64,000 nucleotides of DNA from Ignavibacteriales bacterium (lineage in GTDB: Bacteria > Bacteroidota > Ignavibacteria > Ignavibacteriales > SURF-24). The DNA is taken from assembly GCA_026390815.1 (NCBI GenBank), contig JAPLFH010000012.1, positions 62,001 through 126,000 on the forward strand, read 5' to 3'. Made by a program: the position numbers and the translations under genes. Position 1 is the stretch's first letter. Every line of letters begins with the position of its first letter. The notes below the pieces were generated by a model, which ran no database searches, was not told the origin of the DNA, and saw nothing but the letters and a program-made list of their open reading frames with translations. This document shows positions 36,604 to 46,399 of this stretch, piece after piece.

Positions 36604-37611
36604 TCATTTTTTGATGCTTTCTAAAATTACCTGGTTTTTGCAATTTCCTGTTTCTTCAAATTCTTTAATGTTAAGTGAAGTTGTTTCAGCAATATTTTGC
36701 AATGCTTCTTTTGTAAAAAATGCCTGATGCCCTGTAATTATTACATTCGGAAAAGTTATAAGTCTTGCAAAAACATCATCCTGAAGAACCTTGTTGGAAA
36801 GATCTTCGAAGAAAAGATCCCCTTCTTCTTCGTAAACATCCAGCCCAAGATAACCAATCTTTCCAGACTTTAATGCACGGATTACATTTATAGTGTCAAT
36901 TAAAGCTCCCCGACTTGTATTAATCAATACAACACCCTTTTTCATTTTTTCAATAGCTTTGGAATCAATTAAGTGATATGTATCCGGTGTTAGCGGGCAA
37001 TGCAAAGTTATAATATCAGATTCAGAAAATATTTTATCCAGCTCAACATATTTAACTCCAATTTTTTCACAGACAGGATTAACGACATGGTCATGTGCAA
37101 TTACAGTACAACCAAATCCAGTCATAATTTTGGATACTTCTGCACCAATTTTGCCAGTGCCAATAATACCAACGGTTCTACCAAATAAATCAAAACCTAA
37201 CAAACCATCGAGAGCAAAATTACCTTCTCTAATACGATTATAAGCCCTATGGATTTTTCTATTTAATGCAAGAATTAATGCTAAAGTATGTTCAGCAACA
37301 GAATGAGGTGAATAAGCAGGCACTCTTACCACAGTAATTCCTTTTTCTTTTGCAACAATCAGATCAACATTATTAAAGCCTGCGCAGCGTAGAGCAATAA
37401 GTTTAATTCCATTATTAGAAAGTATTTCTAAAGTTGATGAATCTAATTGATCATTAACAAATATACAGACAGCAGGAAATTCTGTTGTTAACCCGGCTGT
37501 ATTATTAGTTAACCTTGGTTCAAAAAAAGTAATCTGATGATGGTAGAGTCTATTTACTTCTTCAAAAATTTTCCTTTCATACGGTTTAGTACTAAAAAAA
37601 GCTACTTTCAT
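36604..37611 (-). CDS. D-lactate dehydrogenase / 2-hydroxyacid dehydrogenase
   Basis: A 335-residue NAD-dependent D-2-hydroxyacid dehydrogenase, most like fermentative D-lactate dehydrogenase (LdhA). The NAD site is [14 protein letters not shown] (about 146-159). Catalytic residues are visible: Arg in [10 protein letters not shown], Glu in [11 protein letters not shown], and His in ITGHQAFFT, with [15 protein letters not shown] earlier. The true start is the ATG 37611, with GGAG 6 bases upstream and a normal family N-terminus; the in-frame region back to 37704 is a chance extension. It is transcribed away from the DUF4091 gene. Confidence 0.92.
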   Translation of the reverse strand: MKVAFFSTKPYERKIFEEVNRLYHHQITFFEPRLTNNTAGLTTEFPAVCIFVNDQLDSSTLEILSNNGIKLIALRCAGFNNVDLIVAKEKGITVVRVPAYSPHSVAEHTLALILALNRKIHRAYNRIREGNFALDGLLGFDLFGRTVGIIGTGKIGAEVSKIMTGFGCTVIAHDHVVNPVCEKIGVKYVELDKIFSESDIITLHCPLTPDTYHLIDSKAIEKMKKGVVLINTSRGALIDTINVIRALKSGKIGYLGLDVYEEEGDLFFEDLSNKVLQDDVFARLITFPNVIITGHQAFFTKEALQNIAETTSLNIKEFEETGNCKNQVILESIKK

Positions 37612-37779
37612 AAAATCTCCAATTGGTTTTAATTCAAAACAAATAGGTTGATAGTTGAGTTCATCATTTAAACTTTTTTCTTTTTTTTTCGAATTAGAAC
37701 TCAAAAGAATTATTTAGTTGAAGATTTATTAATGATACTAATTTAGCCCTTAGGAAATCCAAATCGTTCTAGTAAGTTA

Positions 37780-37794
37780 CCAGTTGATAACTGG
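37780..37794. promoter_or_regulatory. Short palindrome upstream of the DUF4091 gene
   Basis: CCAGTT-GAT-AACTGG is a perfect 6-base inverted repeat 50 bases upstream of the plus-strand ATG at 37844, close to a TATAATTTTA segment at 37811. It lies in the 232-base divergent region, so it might be an operator for either gene. Chance occurrence is possible. Confidence 0.35.
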
Positions 37795-37843
37795 CAAAAT
37801 AATTACGATATAATTTTAAAGCATTATTAACAGGAATTGTCGC

Positions 37844-40800
37844 ATGAAAAATAGATTTATAAATTTCTTTCATTTACTACTATTCATTTTAATAATTAAC
37901 GAAAATAGTTTTCCGCAAAGTTTTTCTTATACAGAAAGTTTTGAAAGTAGTAACCCATTTGTTTTTTGGACAAGCAATGCAACCTACACAATTAATTCTT
38001 TTAGTCCATCTATTGATCGGGCTTTTGATGGAAACCAATCACTTAAAATGGATATTACAATTAATGGAAGCGGTACAAAAGACTGCTATTATTACTGGAA
38101 GCTTCCGGTAAAAACAAACCTGCACGGTACAATAAATTTCTCAGCACGTTTGTGGATGGATGCAGATGCCGCAACTTATGTTAAGCTGGGTTATTATTAT
38201 GACTTTCCTCCAACCGGATTGGAACGCCTGCCAACAGCACCTACCGTTACGCAATTCAATACCTGGTTTACACAATCAACTGTGCTTTCAAATGATGTAG
38301 CCTATCATGCGGATTATTTTGCAAACACTAAAATCTATAATTCAACTAAAGATGATTTTGGTAGAGAATTACAATTTGTTGCGTTAACAATAAAAGCAAA
38401 AGGTTCTCACAGAATTATTTTTTACATCGATAAAGTAGAAATTACAGGAACAAATTTATCGCAAACGGATTTCGTTAATCAATATACAACTGCCTGGAAT
38501 AAATATAAATCAGAAGTAGATGCAATAGTTATCGGCAAGCATAGCGAATTTAACAATCTTCAACCTGTGCCTGATACAAGCGGACGTATTGTAACTCCTC
38601 AGGGACTAATTTATTTCAACAATTTGAAGAGCGCAAAAATTAATATGACTAATCTTTTAACAACAATGGATAATTCGGAATATTTTGCACCATCAATTAT
38701 GGATTCGATGAATACATTGTTAGGATTATATCCTTCCTGGGTAAATCTACTTATAAATGAAATTTCTAATCCTGGTTCTAAGCTTGATATTTTTTCATTC
38801 CCGGCAACAGCATTTAACCGATTAGATGAAACTAATCAACCTGGCGGTTTAACAAGTTTTGAAAAGTTAAATGTTCGGGCTTGTTCTGGTGAGTATGAGC
38901 CTCTATCAATTTTATTACAAGCAAAATCAAACATCAATAATATAAATGTGCGATGGACAGATTTTTCTGGTTCTTCTGGAACAATTCCATCTACTGCATT
39001 GGATGTATCAATTGCAAAAGTATGGTACCAGGCTGGTTTGGATGAGTACAGGACAACAAGCAAAATTCCTATGCAGGAGTTATTGGTTAAGAATGATAGT
39101 TTGATAAAAATGGACCTTATAAATAAATTGAATTACCTTCTTGTAACAAATTCAAATGGTTCTAAATCTTATATTGATATAACCACATCAAGCGCAACTT
39201 TTCCAACTGGAATTACCATTTCAGATAGTCCAACACTTCTTCCATTTAAAATAATGAATGGAAGAAATAAGCAACTTTGGCTTTCATTTCACATCCCGAC
39301 TGGAACACCAGCGGGAATTTACATTGCGCAATTTACTGTGTTGGAGAATCAAAATATTGTTAGAACATTTCCAGTTGAAATAGAAGTCCTTCCATTCAAT
39401 TTGGATCCTTCAAGATTAACTTATGGCGTCTATTATCATGGTTATTTAGATAATTTTACAGACCGACCATTTTATTATTCAAATAAAAAAGAAGCACAAC
39501 TTAGATTAGAACTGGCAGATATTAAAGAACATGGAATTCTTTATCCAACATGTTACCAATCATTAAATAATCTTGCGGGCGATTTACAAATTAGAAATGC
39601 AATTGGATTACCTAATGACAGGTTGTACACAGTTACATTTTCTGCCGGTAATCCACAAACACAGCCGGAACTTGATGCATTAAAATCCCAGGTTGCGCAA
39701 TGGAAAACAAAAATGTCCAGCAATGGATATTCCAATTTATATGTATATGGAATTGATGAAGCTACTGGCAGTACTTTAACAAGCCAAAGACCTGCATGGC
39801 AAGCGGTACACGATGCGGGGGCAAGTATTTTTGTTGCCAGTTATGTTGGAACTGCTGATATTATGGGAGATTTGCTCGATGTAGGAAACATACTTGGGGG
39901 TTTAAACTCAACTGAAGCAACCAAATATCATTCTTTTGGGCATAAAATATTTTCTTATTCTAATCCTCAAGTTGGATATGAAAACCCGGATGTTTATCGC
40001 CGCAATTATGGAATTGCATTATTACAAGCTGGTTATGATGGGGCTATGAATTACGCTTATCAGAAAAATTATGGTTCGTTTTGGAATGACTGGGATGGAG
40101 CAACTTACCGAGAACAATGTTTTACTTATCCCGTTTCAAATGGAATAATTTCAACCATCCAATGGGAAGGATTTAGAGAAGGGATTGATGATGTAAGATA
40201 TCTTTCTACACTTCTAAATAAAATAGATCAGCTTAAAGCTTCTGGCATTAATACTGCATCATTAGATCAATTTATTAATGCAATAAATACTTATGGAGAT
40301 TTGGATTTACTGCGCTCGCAAATTATTAGCAAAATTATAGAATCCCAAAACATAATACCAGAACCTGATAGAACACTTCCGCAGATAGTTGAAGCAACTA
40401 TCGTTAATCCAACCTGTTTAAAAGTAGATTTTGATGAAGCCTTGGATGCAACAACAGCTCAAAATAAATCCAATTTCACAATAGCATCTGGCATTACTGT
40501 TAACAGTGTTGTACTTAATGCTGATAACAAATCGGTTACCATCGCCACATCAACACATCATCCATATAGTTTATATACAATAACTGCAAACAATATACTT
40601 GATGTTACAGGAAATTTAATTAATCCAAACTTTAACAAACATTCATATTCATTTGGATCTTTTGTTAAAGTAAAAGCAAAAATATTTTTACAAGGTGCAT
40701 ATTCAAATAATTCAATGAATACAAATCTATTAGTATCCGGCGTAATTCCGCTTCAACAACCATATAATCTTCCACCTTGGAATTATCCTGGTAAAGAAAC

Positions 40801-41314
40801 AGTTTCAAAAATTCCATCGGGAACCGTAGATTGGTTATTGTTTGAACTTAGAACTGGAACGGGTGTTAATTCAATTGTAAGCCGCCGCGCTGCGTTTCTT
40901 AAATCTGATGGAAGAATATTTGATATTGATGATTCTGAAGGTGTTAAATTCGATAGTCTTATTCATGGTAACTATTACTTAGTTGTAAGACATAGAAATC
41001 ATCTTGGTATTATGAGTGCAAGTTTCATATTTCTTTCAGATACTTCTTCACAATATGATTTCACATCGGCAGCATCTAAAACTTATGGTGACGATCCAAT
41101 TGCCTTTTTAGGTAGTGGAATTTATGGTATGTACGCGGGTGATGGGGCTGCAAATGGAACTGTAAATGTTTTAGACTATTGCAGTGTTGCAAATAGTATT
41201 TTTCAAACTGGTTATAAACAAGGGGATATGGATTTAAACCAAGTAATAAATGTTTTGGATTATGGAAAGACTTACAAATCCCTCTTTAAAACCAGTAAAG
41301 TACCCTCTGATTAA
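37844..41314 (+). CDS. Giant secreted DUF4091 glycosidase-like protein with dockerin-like tail
   Basis: A 1156-residue exported protein. A signal peptide (to about residue 24) is followed by a carbohydrate-binding-like sandwich (about 26-205), a helical linker, and a DUF4091 unit (about 325-835). That unit has a beta domain and a TIM barrel with YVYGIDEATGS, whose Asp-Glu pair matches the GH123-like catalytic position. An SbsA-type Ig domain (about 848-950) and a further sandwich follow. The tail holds two loops spaced as in dockerins: AGDGAANGTVNVLDY (about 1097) and QGDMDLNQVINVLDY (about 1125). No type IX sorting domain is present. Its paralogue at 42875-44563 has only the DUF4091 unit. 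The substrate is unknown. Confidence 0.85.
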   Translation: MKNRFINFFHLLLFILIINENSFPQSFSYTESFESSNPFVFWTSNATYTINSFSPSIDRAFDGNQSLKMDITINGSGTKDCYYYWKLPVKTNLHGTINFSARLWMDADAATYVKLGYYYDFPPTGLERLPTAPTVTQFNTWFTQSTVLSNDVAYHADYFANTKIYNSTKDDFGRELQFVALTIKAKGSHRIIFYIDKVEITGTNLSQTDFVNQYTTAWNKYKSEVDAIVIGKHSEFNNLQPVPDTSGRIVTPQGLIYFNNLKSAKINMTNLLTTMDNSEYFAPSIMDSMNTLLGLYPSWVNLLINEISNPGSKLDIFSFPATAFNRLDETNQPGGLTSFEKLNVRACSGEYEPLSILLQAKSNINNINVRWTDFSGSSGTIPSTALDVSIAKVWYQAGLDEYRTTSKIPMQELLVKNDSLIKMDLINKLNYLLVTNSNGSKSYIDITTSSATFPTGITISDSPTLLPFKIMNGRNKQLWLSFHIPTGTPAGIYIAQFTVLENQNIVRTFPVEIEVLPFNLDPSRLTYGVYYHGYLDNFTDRPFYYSNKKEAQLRLELADIKEHGILYPTCYQSLNNLAGDLQIRNAIGLPNDRLYTVTFSAGNPQTQPELDALKSQVAQWKTKMSSNGYSNLYVYGIDEATGSTLTSQRPAWQAVHDAGASIFVASYVGTADIMGDLLDVGNILGGLNSTEATKYHSFGHKIFSYSNPQVGYENPDVYRRNYGIALLQAGYDGAMNYAYQKNYGSFWNDWDGATYREQCFTYPVSNGIISTIQWEGFREGIDDVRYLSTLLNKIDQLKASGINTASLDQFINAINTYGDLDLLRSQIISKIIESQNIIPEPDRTLPQIVEATIVNPTCLKVDFDEALDATTAQNKSNFTIASGITVNSVVLNADNKSVTIATSTHHPYSLYTITANNILDVTGNLINPNFNKHSYSFGSFVKVKAKIFLQGAYSNNSMNTNLLVSGVIPLQQPYNLPPWNYPGKETVSKIPSGTVDWLLFELRTGTGVNSIVSRRAAFLKSDGRIFDIDDSEGVKFDSLIHGNYYLVVRHRNHLGIMSASFIFLSDTSSQYDFTSAASKTYGDDPIAFLGSGIYGMYAGDGAANGTVNVLDYCSVANSIFQTGYKQGDMDLNQVINVLDYGKTYKSLFKTSKVPSD

Positions 41315-41619
41315 TGCTAACATTACTATGGTAAATCCTAAATAAATTAAATAGAAATATTTTTATGAATTTACTAAGACTGCTCAACTATTTGTTGAAC
41401 AGTCTTAATTATTACTCGAATAATAAAATATAGTTGAATATTCAGCTCTCATTTTTCTAACTTCGGATAAATAACTACATGCAATTCTTACTTACAATAA
41501 ATTTTTTATTTGAAAAGATGCTGATATTAGATTGTTTTTGATGGCATAATTCTTTCTATATAATTTCCGAGGAAGTGCTTAAATAATAGATTTAAAAGGT
41601 TAATCACGGATGGGTCGCC
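41315..41619. other. 305-base gap between the DUF4091 gene and the cohesin-like gene
   Basis: No gene on either strand. A terminator-like hairpin lies at 41375-41407. The rest is AT-rich, and TATATAAT at about 41559 may belong to a promoter of the gene starting at 41620. I could not find a matching upstream box with confidence. Confidence 0.6.
41375..41407 (+). terminator. Terminator-like hairpin after the DUF4091 gene
   Basis: TAAGACTGCTCAAC pairs with GTTGAACAGTCTTA around a 5-base TATTT loop, a 14-base stem with one mismatch, 60 bases past the stop codon. The following run is AATTATTA rather than pure T, so termination efficiency is uncertain. Confidence 0.6.
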
Positions 41620-42759
41620 ATGAGTACTTTAACAAAGTCGTATGCACATTTTGGCTTTATAAATAAATTCTTTTTTTGGATCTTGCTCTTATCTGTTATA
41701 ACAATCCAAACAAGTTTTCCCCAGGGACATCTTAGTATTTCAAATAGTTTAGAAATTGATGATAAAACTTTTGAATTCGAAATTCATATTCAAAGTACAG
41801 GAGCTAGTTTTGAATTAACTTCTTATCAATGTGTAGTGGGTTTTAATCAAGAAATACTAAATGGAGGTACATTGACATTTAGTTATATAGCAGCCTCCTC
41901 TCAACTTAGCAATCAGCCGTTAAATCAAGCAGTTGAAAATGATAATGGAAGTGAACGGTTATGTATGGCTTCATGGCCTGGCAGCGATATTATTTCGAGC
42001 ACTTATACAAGACTTGGAAGATTCAGAATTCAAAATTCAGTCCCATTTGGCCATTATACCACAGGTTTTCTTTGGGATACAGTCGGAACACAACGTACAA
42101 TGTTAACTGGAAGCGGTTTTATAGATATTACGCAGCAATTCACTTTCTTCGGTTTGGATACACCAATGCCAGTTGAGTTAACTTTGTTTAATGCTAACTT
42201 TGAAAATGATTTTGTAAAATTAAATTGGGAAACAGCAACTGAAATGAACGTTTGGGGATTTGAAATTCAACGTAAGATATTCTCATCCTCCAATAATGAA
42301 GAATGGAATAAGATTGGATTTGTAAACGGTGCTGGTACCTCTAATTCGTATAAAAAATATAATTTCCAGGATGTTAATTGCGGAAAGACTGGTAAATATT
42401 TTTATCGATTAAAAATGATTGATATTGATGGCGCTTATTCAAACTCTGATGAAGTAGAAATTATGGTTGAGAAACCATTGAACTATTCACTTCTTCAAAA
42501 CTATCCTAATCCTTTCAATCCTTCAACTAAAATTTCATATTCATTAAAAAATCAGAGCAATGTAAAGTTAACGATTTACAATTCGATAGGCGAACTGGTT
42601 GAAACGCTGGTTAATAATAACCAACTGGCTGGTAGTTATGAGACCGTTTGGAATGCTATGAATTTATCTTCTGGTATTTATTTTTATAGGATAGGAGTAA
42701 GCTCAACTGAAGGAAAAGAGAATTTTACTGCTGTAAACAAAATGCAACTTGTAAAATAA
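41620..42759 (+). CDS. Type IX-sorted protein with cohesin-like N-terminal domain
   Basis: A 379-residue secreted protein. The signal peptide runs to about residue 33. Residues about 35-180 form a beta sandwich whose pattern (FEFEIHIQSTGASFELTSYQ, VVGFNQEILNGG, LGRFRIQN) resembles cohesin domains. A fibronectin-like segment follows (VKLNWETATEMNVWGFEIQR to YFYRLKMIDIDG), then a sorting domain (LLQNYPNPFNPSTKISYS to NKMQLVK). The ETATEMN...FEIQR module commonly precedes sorting domains. It is adjacent to a dockerin-tailed DUF4091 protein. The cohesin assignment is by eye and needs a profile search. A hairpin at 42769-42832 follows the stop. Confidence 0.8.
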   Translation: MSTLTKSYAHFGFINKFFFWILLLSVITIQTSFPQGHLSISNSLEIDDKTFEFEIHIQSTGASFELTSYQCVVGFNQEILNGGTLTFSYIAASSQLSNQPLNQAVENDNGSERLCMASWPGSDIISSTYTRLGRFRIQNSVPFGHYTTGFLWDTVGTQRTMLTGSGFIDITQQFTFFGLDTPMPVELTLFNANFENDFVKLNWETATEMNVWGFEIQRKIFSSSNNEEWNKIGFVNGAGTSNSYKKYNFQDVNCGKTGKYFYRLKMIDIDGAYSNSDEVEIMVEKPLNYSLLQNYPNPFNPSTKISYSLKNQSNVKLTIYNSIGELVETLVNNNQLAGSYETVWNAMNLSSGIYFYRIGVSSTEGKENFTAVNKMQLVK

Positions 42760-42768
42760 AATTGAATT

Positions 42769-42832
42769 AAAATGCTGAATGTTTGATCCTGTATTTTAAA
42801 ATTAGTTACAGACTCAAACCATTCAGCATTTT
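42769..42832. terminator. Bidirectional terminator hairpin between convergent genes
   Basis: AAAATGCTGAATGTTTGA pairs with TCAAACCATTCAGCATTTT (one bulge), with an inner CTGTA/TACAG pair in the loop. A T-rich run follows on the plus strand and an A-rich run on the other, so it could end both the plus gene at 42759 and the minus gene ending at 42875. Confidence 0.72.
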
Positions 42833-42874
42833 TATATTTAAATACTTCCTGATTATCAGTTACCAAAATTTTCG

Positions 42875-44563
42875 CTATTCAATCGAAAGAATCTTATCAA
42901 TTATTTGTTGTCTAAGCATATCCAAATCTACTGAAGTATCTATTGAATTGATCCACTGCTCCAAACTGGAAACATCTTTCCCTTTTGCTTTTAATCTATC
43001 TATCTTGTTAAGCAAGGTAGAAAGATATCGTACATCGTTAACTCCTTCTCTAAATCCTTCCCACTGAATTGTAGAAATTATTCCATCTGCCGTAGGATAA
43101 GTGAAATTTTCATCTCTATATTTTTTACTATCCCAATCATTCCAGGTACTACCATAATTCTTCTGATATGCATAATCCATAGCCCCATCATAACCAGCTT
43201 TCCATAATGCTATTCCATAATTCCTTCTATAAATCTCAGGATTCTCTTCCCCTGCCTGTGGATTGGAATAAGAAAATATTTTATTTTTTTTGGAATGATA
43301 AAATATTGCCTGTTCTTTGTCCAATTCCCCTTGAATGATACCAACGTCAAGCAGGTCACCCATTGCTGCATAAGTTTCTCTGTAACCAGCAACAAATATT
43401 TTAGCTCCAATATCTCTCACAGCTTTCCAGGCAGGTCGTTGACTGGTAAGCTGATCACCTCTCGCTTCATCTATTCCATAAACATAAAGTTCTTTATAAC
43501 CAAATTGGGTAATCTTATTCTGCCAGGCTTTTACATTTTCTTTAAGATTATTAATTTCACTTTCAGATTGCGGGTTACCGGTTGTAATTCCCAAAGTAAA
43601 AATCTTATCGTTTTGTAAACCAACTTCTTTTCTAATCTTCAAATCATTATCTAAATTTTGTAAGACCTGGTAAGTGGTTGGATAAAGAACCCCATGCTCT
43701 TTCAAATCCTTCATTTCGATTCTATATTGCTTTTCAGTTTTATTAGTGTAATGCATGGTTCGTTTTGTAAAATTATCCACATAACCATGGTAATAAATGC
43801 CGTAAGTTATTCGAGATTCATCAAGCTTAAAAGGAAGAACTTCAATTTCAATCGGGAAAGATTTAAGTGTTTCATTATCATCCGAAATTGTAACCTGACT
43901 AATATACTTTCCGGAGGCAACATTAGACGGAATGTGAATTGTTAACCAAATCTGTTTATTAAAATTTGCTTCAATAGAAAAAGGTAACAAGGATTGGCTA
44001 TCCTCAATAATGCCATTTTCCGGAAAAATTGCTGTTGGAGTGGTAACGTCAACGTAAGATTCAGATCCATTTGGAAATTTTACAAGAATAAAATTCATTT
44101 CCTTTTCATAATCTACTTTTATCAGGTTATCGTTTTTTATAAGTAGTTCTTGAGTTAAAATTTTTTGTGTGTTATCACTGGTTCTATATCCCGCTTGGTA
44201 CCATACTTTTGCAATTGAAACATCCAGAGCTGTGTTTGGGATTTTCCCGGAATTGCCAATAAAATCGGTCCACATTATTTTAATATTTTTTAGTTTTTCA
44301 TTTGCTTGAATAAGAAAAGAAAGTGGTAAATATTCCCCAGGTGAACTTCTAGCTGTTAACTTTTCAAGAGGTTTAATATCATCTGGTAAATTCTTGCCAG
44401 TAAGTCGATTATATTTTGTTGGTGGAATAACATAAAAATCTGCTTTTGAATCAGGATTCTTTTTTACAATTTTTGGAAACTCAATGTTAGATGAAAATAG
44501 AAATCCTATAATAATAAATAAGAAAATAATTGTAAGATATTTCATAATCACTTTAAGATTCAT
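42875..44563 (-). CDS. DUF4091 glycosidase-like protein, membrane-anchored or secreted
   Basis: A 562-residue paralogue of the central part of the 1156-residue protein at 37844. A hydrophobic N-terminus (YLTIIFLFIIIGFLFSS) is followed by the beta domain (LTARSSPGEYLPLSFLIQA, IAKVWYQAGYR) and barrel (ITYGIYYHGYVDNF, YVYGIDEARGDQLTSQRPAW, TIQWEGFREGVNDVRYLS). Many blocks match the larger protein almost exactly. The Asp-Glu pair is kept. It lacks both the N-terminal sandwich and the dockerin-like tail. It lies next to the exopolysaccharide cluster, so it may trim or degrade that polymer. The ATG at 44545 is an alternative start. Confidence 0.86.
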   Translation of the reverse strand: MNLKVIMKYLTIIFLFIIIGFLFSSNIEFPKIVKKNPDSKADFYVIPPTKYNRLTGKNLPDDIKPLEKLTARSSPGEYLPLSFLIQANEKLKNIKIMWTDFIGNSGKIPNTALDVSIAKVWYQAGYRTSDNTQKILTQELLIKNDNLIKVDYEKEMNFILVKFPNGSESYVDVTTPTAIFPENGIIEDSQSLLPFSIEANFNKQIWLTIHIPSNVASGKYISQVTISDDNETLKSFPIEIEVLPFKLDESRITYGIYYHGYVDNFTKRTMHYTNKTEKQYRIEMKDLKEHGVLYPTTYQVLQNLDNDLKIRKEVGLQNDKIFTLGITTGNPQSESEINNLKENVKAWQNKITQFGYKELYVYGIDEARGDQLTSQRPAWKAVRDIGAKIFVAGYRETYAAMGDLLDVGIIQGELDKEQAIFYHSKKNKIFSYSNPQAGEENPEIYRRNYGIALWKAGYDGAMDYAYQKNYGSTWNDWDSKKYRDENFTYPTADGIISTIQWEGFREGVNDVRYLSTLLNKIDRLKAKGKDVSSLEQWINSIDTSVDLDMLRQQIIDKILSIE

Positions 44564-44626
44564 AAAAAGATTCTTGGATATAAAGTAAGAACTCTAATAA
44601 GTAGATTTTTGCAATTCTCTTAATTT

Positions 44627-46285
44627 TCAAATGATGAACAGCGTGATAATTGCAACAAATGGAAGAGCAAATGAGCTATAAAAAAGCAGGTTGGTCACTT
44701 CAGCTTTAATAGAAATAATTATCTTATACCAAAGGTAAAAAATAAATGCCTCAAGCAAACTAATACTAAAAAATTCATCAAAATGAAATTTAATAAAGCT
44801 ATTTACAAGCATTACTAATAAAATAAAAACTATAACTGTTAAGTCAATTCCATTTAACACAACTTTTTTTACTGGTGAAAGCTTATCGCTTGCAACTAAA
44901 AATAAAACAACAATTGCCGTTAAAATGTAATAACTAATTTCCGTTATTTCTCTTAGATCAAAACTGGCAGAAGAATAATTGAAGATGGAGGTAGAACTTA
45001 GATTAGTGATTGTAAAAAATGCTGCTAAATTAATAAATGTATAAATGTTACTAACGTCTTTGGATTTTTTTTGATGACCAAAAGCCAATAAAAACATTAT
45101 TACTCCAATTGCAGAGAATATCATCAAAATGTTATTAGTAATTTTAGTATTTTGTGGTATTGAGGAAATTAAAATAATCCCAATTAAAATAGTTGATATT
45201 AGTATCAAACTTTTTTCCAATGATACTACAATCTTTACAGGTAATTTTCTAAATACTGCCAATGCTTTTTCTATACGGACAAGACTTTTTGCAAATTTAA
45301 TTATTGGGTCTATCGCAACAAGTATTCCGACAAAAACAAAGAATAATATTGAAGGAATAAAATGAGATACTTTAATGTAATAAAGTGAAATTATTATAAA
45401 GATTAATGTAAAACCCTCAATTAAAAAAACAGTGAATTTATGGGATATATCATTGGAAGTGATCAAATGATGAATATGGGTTTTATCCGGTAAAAATGGA
45501 TTTTGCTTCCGGAAAATTCTAAATGACATTACCTTAAGAGTATCCATTAATGGTATTGCTAATAACATCGTTGGAAAAGTTAAATCCAAAACTTTGTTAT
45601 TTAAATTAATTGATGTAATAATGGAGGTAAGTACCAGGAAGAAACCTAAAGATAATGATCCAGTATCTCCTAGAAATATTTTTGCCGGGTAAGCATTGTA
45701 TTTGAGGAATCCTAAAATGCTTCCCATTAAACTTGTGGTTAATATTAGAAGAAATGTGTCGTTAGAAATAATTGCCAGTGCCAATATTATTGAAAATACT
45801 AACAAAGAAAATCCACTAACTAATCCATCCATTCCATCTAATAAATTTACCGCGTTTATTCCTCCAAGTATGAAAAGTCCTAAAACTATAAAACTAAAAG
45901 GTGATGGAATTGTTACATCAAACAAATGAATTTCTGTAAACCGAGGCGCTAAATAAAAAATCATCAGCATTGTAGCAAAAAGCTGCATTATAAACTTTGC
46001 TGAATAATCTAGACCAAGTATATCGTCAAATATTCCAACAAGCAAAATAATATTAGCAGCAATTATTATTAAACGAATCGAATTGAGATTTTCAGAAAAT
46101 GTTAGGATCATTACAGAAGCAACTAAGAATATTAATAGCCCACCCATCCGCGGAACAATGGCAGTGTGAATTCTTCTATTACCTGGAAGATCTACAACCT
46201 TGGATTTTTGCAAATAAGCAATAAAATACGGTGTAAAAAAAATCGTAAAAATTAAACTGGTAAAAAATATTAATAAAAAATTCAT
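44627..46285 (-). CDS. Undecaprenyl-phosphate sugar-1-phosphate transferase (WecA/MraY family)
   Basis: A 552-residue polytopic membrane enzyme that transfers a sugar phosphate to undecaprenyl phosphate, the priming step for exopolysaccharide. Family motifs are VGIFDDILGLDYSAKF (about 82-97), NAVNLLDGMDGLVSG (about 143-157), FLGDTGSLSLGFFL (about 202-215) and THIHHLI (about 268). Residues from about 340 to the end form an extra block of some seven helices absent from minimal WecA. Its substrate is probably a HexNAc. A promoter candidate at 46328-46357 suggests it is transcribed separately from the large upstream run. Confidence 0.92.
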   Translation of the reverse strand: MNFLLIFFTSLIFTIFFTPYFIAYLQKSKVVDLPGNRRIHTAIVPRMGGLLIFLVASVMILTFSENLNSIRLIIIAANIILLVGIFDDILGLDYSAKFIMQLFATMLMIFYLAPRFTEIHLFDVTIPSPFSFIVLGLFILGGINAVNLLDGMDGLVSGFSLLVFSIILALAIISNDTFLLILTTSLMGSILGFLKYNAYPAKIFLGDTGSLSLGFFLVLTSIITSINLNNKVLDLTFPTMLLAIPLMDTLKVMSFRIFRKQNPFLPDKTHIHHLITSNDISHKFTVFLIEGFTLIFIIISLYYIKVSHFIPSILFFVFVGILVAIDPIIKFAKSLVRIEKALAVFRKLPVKIVVSLEKSLILISTILIGIILISSIPQNTKITNNILMIFSAIGVIMFLLAFGHQKKSKDVSNIYTFINLAAFFTITNLSSTSIFNYSSASFDLREITEISYYILTAIVVLFLVASDKLSPVKKVVLNGIDLTVIVFILLVMLVNSFIKFHFDEFFSISLLEAFIFYLWYKIIISIKAEVTNLLFYSSFALPFVAIITLFII

Positions 46286-46327
46286 TTTCTCAAGATTTCC
46301 ATTTTTGGATGCCTATCGTTCTTGTAT

Positions 46328-46357
46328 ATAAGTTAAAACATAGCTGGTGAATGTCAA
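46328..46357 (-). promoter_or_regulatory. Candidate promoter of the WecA-like gene
   Basis: On the minus strand TTGACA (46357-46352) and, 19 bases after TTG, TAACTTAT (46335-46328), a partial TAnnTTTG match. The surrounding AAAGTTGACATT is identical to the element upstream of the wzc-like gene. The leader would be about 36 bases. Confidence 0.42.
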
Positions 46358-46399
46358 CTTTACTGAAATATAATGTGTTAATTATCACCATTATTAATA

